64,000 nt of DNA, taken from contig CM043958.1 of assembly GCA_014529385.2 (NCBI GenBank), forward strand, positions 87,460,525 to 87,524,524. Direction: 5' to 3'. Source of the DNA: Adiantum capillus-veneris (lineage: Eukaryota > Streptophyta > Polypodiopsida > Polypodiales > Pteridaceae). The position numbers and the translations under genes are program-made. Positions 60,640 through 64,000 of the stretch are shown here, piece after piece. Numbering within the stretch: position 1 is the first letter of the stretch; every line of letters starts with the position of its first letter. Under the pieces are notes generated by a model. It did not search any database. It had not been told where the DNA came from and saw only the letters and a program-made list of their open reading frames with translations.

Positions 60640-61714
60640 CAGAATTTTGTTGTGACCTTACCCTTTCACAGGTTGCCCATATACAGAAGTAATGCTAGAG
60701 ATTAGAGCGGCAAGGGAAAAAGGTAAGACAGCTTTTTACCGAGATGAAAGAGTGGTGATATTGGAGCCACGCCCCACATGACGGTGTGAGGCCTATGGGA
60801 CCACACTCAAAGTTGCTACCTAGAACTGTAATGGATCTATGCGTCTTAATGTGGGTGCTTTTGAGGAGAGTTTTACCGAGAGAGACATCATTTTCTACTC
60901 TGAGACGCATCAGGCCCTTGGGCAGTCTATGCCTCACATTAGTGGTTACAGATGGGAGACAGTTTGTAGACAGGAGACACAATTAGAGCACAAAGGGCAG
61001 GGCTCAGGAGGAGTGGCAGTGTTATTCAGGGAGGAGTTGTAGCCATTGATACATATAGCTCGTAGGGATGAGCAAGCTAGGTACATGTGGGTGAGATTGA
61101 GAGCAGAGACTGGCAGATATCTTTACATTGCCATTTGCTACTTTCCCCCGAGTACATCAGTATATGTACCACCCAGAGGACAGTCCCCCTTCTCTATTTT
61201 GGATGATGACATATGGGAATTCTCTAGAGATGGCGACATTATCATTCTAGGCGACTTTAATGCTAGGACCGCCCATCATCAGACGGTATTTTATGATACT
61301 TCAGAGGAGATGCTGAGAGAGCTGGATATTGCAGAGACAGGCCTATCCAGAATATCACAGGATGAGGAACATAGTATGGACGACACTTGATAGACATGGG
61401 GACTGCACATGGATTGGCCATCTTGAAGTTGAATGGCCTACAGAGATTTCCCGCTACGGGAGGCTTCACATGCTTTCCACACAGACATGGAGCCAGCACG
61501 GTAGATTATGTCATGGCACAACCGAGCCTCATATCTAGTATACAGGATCTCATAGTTGGGCCTAGACTTGTTGGGGTGGCAGTGGATCATGCTATTGTGT
61601 CGCTGACCATCTCTTTCCAATTCAATGTAGCACACATTCCACGGGTAGCAGCCCCTACTCGCTACACCTTCACGCGCGAGACGGATTCTGTATACATAGA
61701 CGGGATTTACAGAC
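60640..61714 (+). pseudogene. LINE ORF1 end and ORF2 endonuclease (copy E)
   Basis: ORF1 end: LTLSQVAHIQK (a one-base loss follows), then REKGKTAFYRDERVVILEPR and ACA TGA CGG at 60776-60784. ORF2: KVAT*NCNGS, with TAG for the tryptophan of WNxxG, then NVGAFEESF, DIIFYSETHQ and GSGGVAVLFREEL. A TAG at 61039 replaces a glutamine codon of copy B. It continues DIIILGDFNARTAHH, frameshifts near 61370, and has STVDYVMAQPSL. Confidence 0.88.
60779..60784 (+). promoter_or_regulatory. TGA-CGG stop context between ORF1 and ORF2 (copy E)
   Basis: Same six bases and same frame relation as in copy B, although the surrounding sequence has diverged (GGTGTGAGGCC against GGTGCGAGACT). Confidence 0.55.
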
Positions 61715-61845
61715 TGTCACGATTGTGACTATGTTGCAGTATTACATGCTCACTCATTGATACAAACATGCGAAGTGCCATGCCAAGCAAAACCCCTACG
61801 CTTGGATGGTCACGACCCTTCGCCCAAGAGACGTGCCTCTTCACC
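61715..61845 (+). repeat. Start of the left LTR of an LTR retrotransposon inserted in LINE copy E
   Basis: TGTCACGATTGTGACTATGT is repeated in direct orientation at 63831. The two copies share about 125 bases with roughly eight differences, then diverge by indels. The LTR end on the right was not found; it probably lies before 62450. The five bases before it (CAGAC) are the predicted target duplication, to be sought right of the window. Confidence 0.85.
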
Positions 61846-62460
61846 ATGCTCTGGGTGATTTGCGGGGAAAATTGTGTGCCAGGTTGACTCTATGTGTTCC
61901 CCATCCATCGGGTGGTACCCCTTCGTGCTCGTACTCGTGCCCCTTCATACATGAAGGTCTTGAACCGGCAAGCAGTCAACTCTTCTCCAAAGGTTGCACC
62001 TATTGAAATTGCTGGATACCTGCATGACGTTTCATCTCCCAAGCGACAACATCTCCAAGCGGATATAAATCCTTACACTGGTTTGATTAATTTCGTTGGG
62101 CCTTTTCGCTGGTGACATTCTTTCGCATGTGCCTATTGCACACTTCACATTGGTGGCCGGCCTTTTTCCCCACTTGGGCCACTTGATGACATGTCAATTT
62201 TTAAATCAAGCAGACTGCCCAGCGCATAAACAGCCAGCGCGCACAAATTTTGGGGCTTCAAGCGTATTTACCAACAGAGTTTAAAAAAAAAAAGAAGGAA
62301 ATCGTGGGCAGTGTGGGATTCCAGCTTCGAAACCCCGTCATACCCCTGATTTGGGCGATTACCACCCTTAGCCCATAACATGGTTTCGCTACCCCCTTGG
62401 TGCCTGGTTTGCAGACAAGCAAAGCCCAACAATGGTTCAGCACACTCTCTTCTCCCAGTA
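61846..62460. other. Rest of the left LTR and leader, boundary unknown
   Basis: Contains a run of 11 A near 62283 and a C-rich part. No clear primer-binding site was recognised. Confidence 0.4.
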
Positions 62461-63568
62461 GCTATTGCTACATAATCGGCGATGGAGACAAGATGGCGAC
62501 GACAATATATTACCGAAGATCCGATAGCAGTTTTCAAAAAGGAGATGGCAGCAATTTCAACAAGCCTCGCATCGATTCACACTCACTTGGATCAAATGCA
62601 GATGCAAACCTCTTCTCGGAGTCAACCAACAACTTCTCGGACATACATGCATCTTCTTCCGACGCTTCAATGGTCGACCAGAAAGAACCACTCAAACAAA
62701 AACCTTCGGAACTCAAATTTTCTCACCCAAAGCATGGTTTCTCAGAGACAACTAGACACGAAGTACCTTCATGTGAGTAGAAAAAGTCTCATCATGAATA
62801 TTCTTGGAAATGCTACAGTTCTAAGCAACCAACTTCTTGGAATCATCAGCAACAAAAGCAGCAACATGAAGCTTCCAACGGATCATCAACAATATCAAGA
62901 TGGGCTTACTTAGTGGCACATATATCCGACCCTAGTCGAGTACTCGGTTGTGAATATTGCGGCGCTCGACAAGTTCCCCCTCGCGAGCCATGCCCTACAT
63001 TAAGTCTTTCTTGTCTAATGGCGGTAAAGTTGAAGATTTATTGATCCTTTCCTTGTGCAAGAGGATCCTTCAAAGGTCTAAGAGGCGACAACTCCCTCAA
63101 CCTCCCCCTTCTCAATTGGAAGCCTTAATACCTGCTGAGAAAGTTGAAGATTCAAAAGATTCCGGTTCTTGTGTGACAACGAACAAGCACATAAACCCTT
63201 CTATGGCCATGATCCATGCAGAAAAACTCGCCTTGTCATTGCCCTTGCAGAATAAAGTTTCTCTTTCTAAACAGATACCAGATGCTATGGTGAATGATAA
63301 AACTTCAAACTTGAAGACTCCAGTCCTTGCCTTCAGTGGTGCAAAGGATAAAGCACATGCAGATTGTTGCAGCATGACTTCAGTCGCTGCAAATGAATCT
63401 TTGGACACAACTTGTTCTAGTGATAAACTTTTACAAATGGATATACCTCCAAACACTACTCTGTCTCAGTCTACAACATCCCTTCATGAGGATTTTACTG
63501 TTCCAGACAAACCAATGGAATATCTTACAAATTTCCAACCAATGGTCATCACTCAACAGAAAACTTAA
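62461..63568 (+). pseudogene. Non-autonomous LTR element internal region, gag-like remnant
   Basis: Plus-strand frames in succession. The first reads DPIAVFKKEMAAISTSLASI and HTHLDQMQMQ (from 62482), a gag-like N-terminus. The sequence near 62940 reads GCEYCGARQVPPREPCP, resembling a zinc knuckle without its histidine. The frame at 62957-63568 is a 203-residue Lys/Ser/Thr-rich protein with no domain I know, ending TNFQPMVITQQKT. There is no protease, RT or integrase between the LTRs, only about 2.1 kb apart. Confidence 0.5.
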
Positions 63569-63816
63569 GTCAGTTTACCAATAATTTCACTTGAAGCAGA
63601 TACAGATTCAATCGTTTATTGGACAAAGCTCGAAGTTACAAATGACTTTGACAATGGCACTTATCAAGTTGCAGATATGATCAGTTTTCAGTTTGGCAAA
63701 ATAGTCATGGTCAATAACAGTGTCATGACGTGGGACTTAACAGAAAGAGCTTTGGAAGCACAACAACAATACATTTCCTTCTCCCGCAGTTTCTACAACT
63801 ACCGTGGGTTTTATTT

Positions 63817-63830
63817 AAAGAGGGAGGGAA
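63817..63830 (+). promoter_or_regulatory. Polypurine tract of the last LTR element
   Basis: AAAGAGGGAGGGAA directly before TGTCACGATT. Confidence 0.8.
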
Positions 63831-64000
63831 TGTCACGATTCTGACTATGTTGCAGTATTACATACTTACTCATTGATGCAGATATGCGAAGTGCCATGCC
63901 AAGCAAAACCGCTACGCTTGGATGGTCACGACCCTTCGCCCAAGAGACGTGCCTCTTCACCAAAAGCCACACTCCTTCGACTAGGCACACCCCTTCGCTC
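63831..64000 (+). repeat. Right LTR, cut by the window end
   Basis: Direct repeat of 61715 onwards. After CTCTTCACCA the sequence differs from the left copy (AAAGCCACACTCC), which shows an indel in one of them. Confidence 0.85.

Overview
This is plant nuclear DNA: two recognisable intron-bearing plant genes lie in a large mass of retroelements and simple repeats. The genes are the 3' ends of a DBP5/LOS4-type DEAD-box RNA helicase (plus strand, 9995-11028) and of PIR121/SRA1/CYFIP, a WAVE/SCAR complex subunit (minus strand, 45107-49359). Long introns, nested LTR elements, LINEs, a Penelope-like element and many long (CT)n, (GA)n, (CA)n and poly-C/poly-G tracts suggest a large-genome vascular plant such as a fern or gymnosperm. 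The sequence alone does not settle which.

Layout. 1-6527 is a young non-autonomous LTR element with a Gypsy-like gag and no pol (TR-GAG type). It sits inside the integrase gene of a decayed Copia element (6528-9588). That Copia element lies just upstream of the surviving helicase exons. 11-28 kb is largely non-coding and holds tandem duplications, three inverted-repeat hairpins (15.3-16.2 kb), microsatellites and a retroviral-type protease remnant (21.2 kb). 27956-30720 is a decayed reverse transcriptase that looks like an endonuclease-lacking Penelope-like element. 32663-34275 is a minus-strand Copia deletion derivative with an intact 5-bp target duplication. 34.5-39.4 kb is a decayed Gypsy element whose gag is related to the gag at 1.9-3.7 kb, so it marks the autonomous relatives of the TR-GAG. 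40-45 kb holds a faint Copia remnant and unrecognised sequence.

From 49.5 to 61.7 kb, upstream of the first visible PIR121 exon, five LINE copies (A-E) lie head to tail in one orientation. A (CT)n tract separates each neighbouring pair and also flanks copy A on its left. The family has a coiled-coil ORF1, an apurinic-endonuclease plus reverse-transcriptase ORF2, a C-terminal zinc finger, a possible PCNA-interaction (PIP) motif and a CATTT-repeat 3' tail. ORF1 and ORF2 are in the same frame, separated by TGA followed by CGG in both copies that cover this point. This LINE system is the most interesting feature of the window: it looks microsatellite-targeted and may use stop-codon readthrough. 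Copy E is cut by another LTR element (61715 to beyond the window end).
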